Source: Prorocentrum cordatum (Eukaryota > Sar > Dinophyceae > Prorocentrales > Prorocentraceae). From it: DNA of 64,000 nt. How positions within the stretch are numbered: position 1 is the stretch's first letter; each line of letters begins with the position of its first letter. The translations under genes were made by a program, and so were the position numbers. This document shows positions 62,776 to 64,000 of this stretch, one piece after another. Under the pieces are notes generated by a model that worked only from the letters and a program-made list of their open reading frames with translations, had not been told where the DNA came from and did not search any database. The stretch is taken from positions 331,644 to 395,643 of the forward strand of contig CAUYUJ010003670.1 in the NCBI GenBank assembly GCA_963575745.1, in the 5' to 3' direction.

Positions 62776-64000
62776 ATGCCAGCAGACAACAACGATGGTG
62801 TCTACGCGACAATGGGCGGCACCGAGCAGCCACCGTCAGCTACGGCGGCCGCTGCCGGTCAGGCCGCCGGGTCAGGAGGGCCTGTTGCCGATCAGGGGGA
62901 CCAATTTCGCGCGCAGCTGCGCGACCTGGTCAGAGAGGTAGTGAGGGACACTATCGGCGAGACAGCAGGCTCGACGGATTCGAGATCGTGTAGGCAACGA
63001 GAAGAGAAGGACCCGTGGGAGGACACGGACCCTTGGAAGCGCGACAAGGACGGCTCAGATCAGTGGAAGGATCAGAGCTGGCAGCAGCGAGAATGGCGGT
63101 CGCGCGACCAGGGATGGCCCAGCCAGGAGTGGCAAGGCCAGGAGTGGTCGTCCAGCCAGTGGTCTAAGGGCGACTTCTCCGATCCTCCCTCGTGGCCTGG
63201 TTGGGCCCACTACAGACTGTGGAAGAAGTTTATCTTGCGCCGGAACCAGGGCACGGATGTCCAGGTCTGGCGTCGCTACGAGAAGCTGATGAAGGGGTTC
63301 GACTGGGCCATGCAGGCGAAGTTCGAGGATCTCAGCGACGACGTGATCACCGGCGGGCAGTGGCTGGACGCGGTCCTGCGCCGCATGGACGTCATGGCGG
63401 GCGAGCGTGAGGGAGACGACCTCAGGCGAGCCGGAAGGCGAGCGCTCTTCGAGTGCACGCGAGAGTCCAAGGAGACGCTGACGCAGTTCGTCATCAGGCG
63501 TGACCAGCAGCTCGCCGAGGCCGAAACCCATGACATCTGGATGTCTACCAAGCTGAAGGGCTTTCTATTGGAAGAAGGTGCCGGATTGTCAGCACAGGGA
63601 CAGCAAAACCTGAGGACGCTCACACGCGGCAGCCTTGACTACGATCAGGTATCGTGGGCGCTGAGACAGTTAGATTACGGAAGCGGCGAGAAGCTATTTC
63701 CGGGTAGGACAAGCTCGCATCCAGTCCTCGCCGCAGAAGTCGGCCGAGACAACGCGGGCGGTCAGATTCTTTCCCCTCCTCCCTCGTCTTACCCTCAGCA
63801 GTCGTTCCCGACGGCCAACCCAGGGGCTGACGAAGCCGGAGACGACTCCTACTACGATGAAGATGCTGAGGAGGGAGATGACGACTCCGACGACCTGTCG
63901 GAGGGCGATGTGCAAGCCATTTTGGCGGAGATCGACGACTTAGACATCTCCGAGGGCGAGGCCGAGGAGGTATACATGCAGATGGAGAGACAGGCCAAGC
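62776..64000 (+). CDS. Gag-like protein of the LTR element, 5' part (408 codons, open at the window end)
   Basis: The frame has no stop from 62638 to 64000; the first in-frame ATG is 62776. Residues about 1-70 are polar with a short helix (LRDLVREVVRDTIGETAG). Residues about 80-140 are rich in Trp, Gln, Asp and Ser with a repeated QEW/DPW theme. Residues about 145-310 are helical and gag-like (YRLWKKFILRRNQGTDVQVW, QWLDAVLRRMDVMAGERE, LTQFVIRRDQQLAEAE). Residues from about 355 are strongly acidic (EEGDDDSDDLSEGD). Gag proteins build the virus-like particle that packages the element RNA. No zinc knuckle has appeared by the window end. The domain call rests on position and composition. Confidence 0.7.
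   Translation, partial: MPADNNDGVYATMGGTEQPPSATAAAAGQAAGSGGPVADQGDQFRAQLRDLVREVVRDTIGETAGSTDSRSCRQREEKDPWEDTDPWKRDKDGSDQWKDQSWQQREWRSRDQGWPSQEWQGQEWSSSQWSKGDFSDPPSWPGWAHYRLWKKFILRRNQGTDVQVWRRYEKLMKGFDWAMQAKFEDLSDDVITGGQWLDAVLRRMDVMAGEREGDDLRRAGRRALFECTRESKETLTQFVIRRDQQLAEAETHDIWMSTKLKGFLLEEGAGLSAQGQQNLRTLTRGSLDYDQVSWALRQLDYGSGEKLFPGRTSSHPVLAAEVGRDNAGGQILSPPPSSYPQQSFPTANPGADEAGDDSYYDEDAEEGDDDSDDLSEGDVQAILAEIDDLDISEGEAEEVYMQMERQAK

Larger units (their letters stand above)
62448..64000 (+). mobile_element. LTR retrotransposon, 5' end only, probably Ty1/copia type
   Basis: A 5' LTR (62448-62629), a primer-binding site (62632-62642) and a gag frame open from 62776 to the window end. The short LTR and an initiator-tRNA-like primer site suit the copia group, as does the position of gag; protease, integrase and polymerase would lie outside the window. 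Everything visible is intact. Confidence 0.75.

Overview
This window looks like nuclear DNA of a dinoflagellate alga. The strongest evidence is an exact 22-nt copy of the dinoflagellate spliced leader (DinoSL) at 48386-48407, with two decayed copies at 20203-20224 (21/22) and 28992-29013 (20/22). Three further signs agree: exons with almost only G/C at third codon positions; introns with mixed GT, GC and GA donors, flanked by short direct repeats of the AG|G type; and a large excess of repeats over genes. I cannot name the species.

Layout. 1-6293: a decayed LINE on the minus strand (zinc-ribbon ORF1, AP-endonuclease, reverse transcriptase, C-terminal zinc finger, RNase H-like end) that runs off the left edge. 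6300-7556: a plus-strand 3' LINE fragment. 9165-28568: seven exons of one alpha/beta-hydrolase gene (771 nt of coding sequence spread over 19.4 kb). Its introns hold a LINE with a relic spliced leader, a 90-bp satellite, an AGT (TAG) array of about 340 bp, a TCGAGG array, a perfect 70-bp palindrome and a MITE-like element. 28992-36501: a third LINE with a relic spliced leader at its 5' end and an (AATC)n tail, interrupted by a GCGACCCACCC satellite and (TA)n tracts. 37255-47880: mainly satellites and microsatellites, including about 1.8 kb of GAT repeats and a 1.6-kb G/C-tract region with a 576-bp tandem duplication. 48386-53584: the best preserved LINE, starting at the exact spliced leader, with ORF1 and an ORF2 broken by one frameshift in a T run. 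54091-54627: two terminal exons of a second gene. 54779-56000: a coiled-coil reading frame with in-frame stops. 56000-62400: microsatellites, possible exons and a third array of the 90-bp satellite. 62448-64000: the 5' end of an LTR retrotransposon (182-bp LTR, initiator-tRNA-like primer site, gag frame open to the window end).

How it fits together. The only well-supported host gene is the hydrolase. All three catalytic residues are present and all seven exons join in one frame, so it may be functional, but its N-terminal exon(s) are not visible. Almost everything else is retrotransposon or tandem repeat. The LINE mRNAs seem to have been trans-spliced before reverse transcription, which leaves leader copies in the genome, each time just after a pyrimidine tract. 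Nearly all long open frames in the repeats come from repeat periods divisible by three and are not genes.
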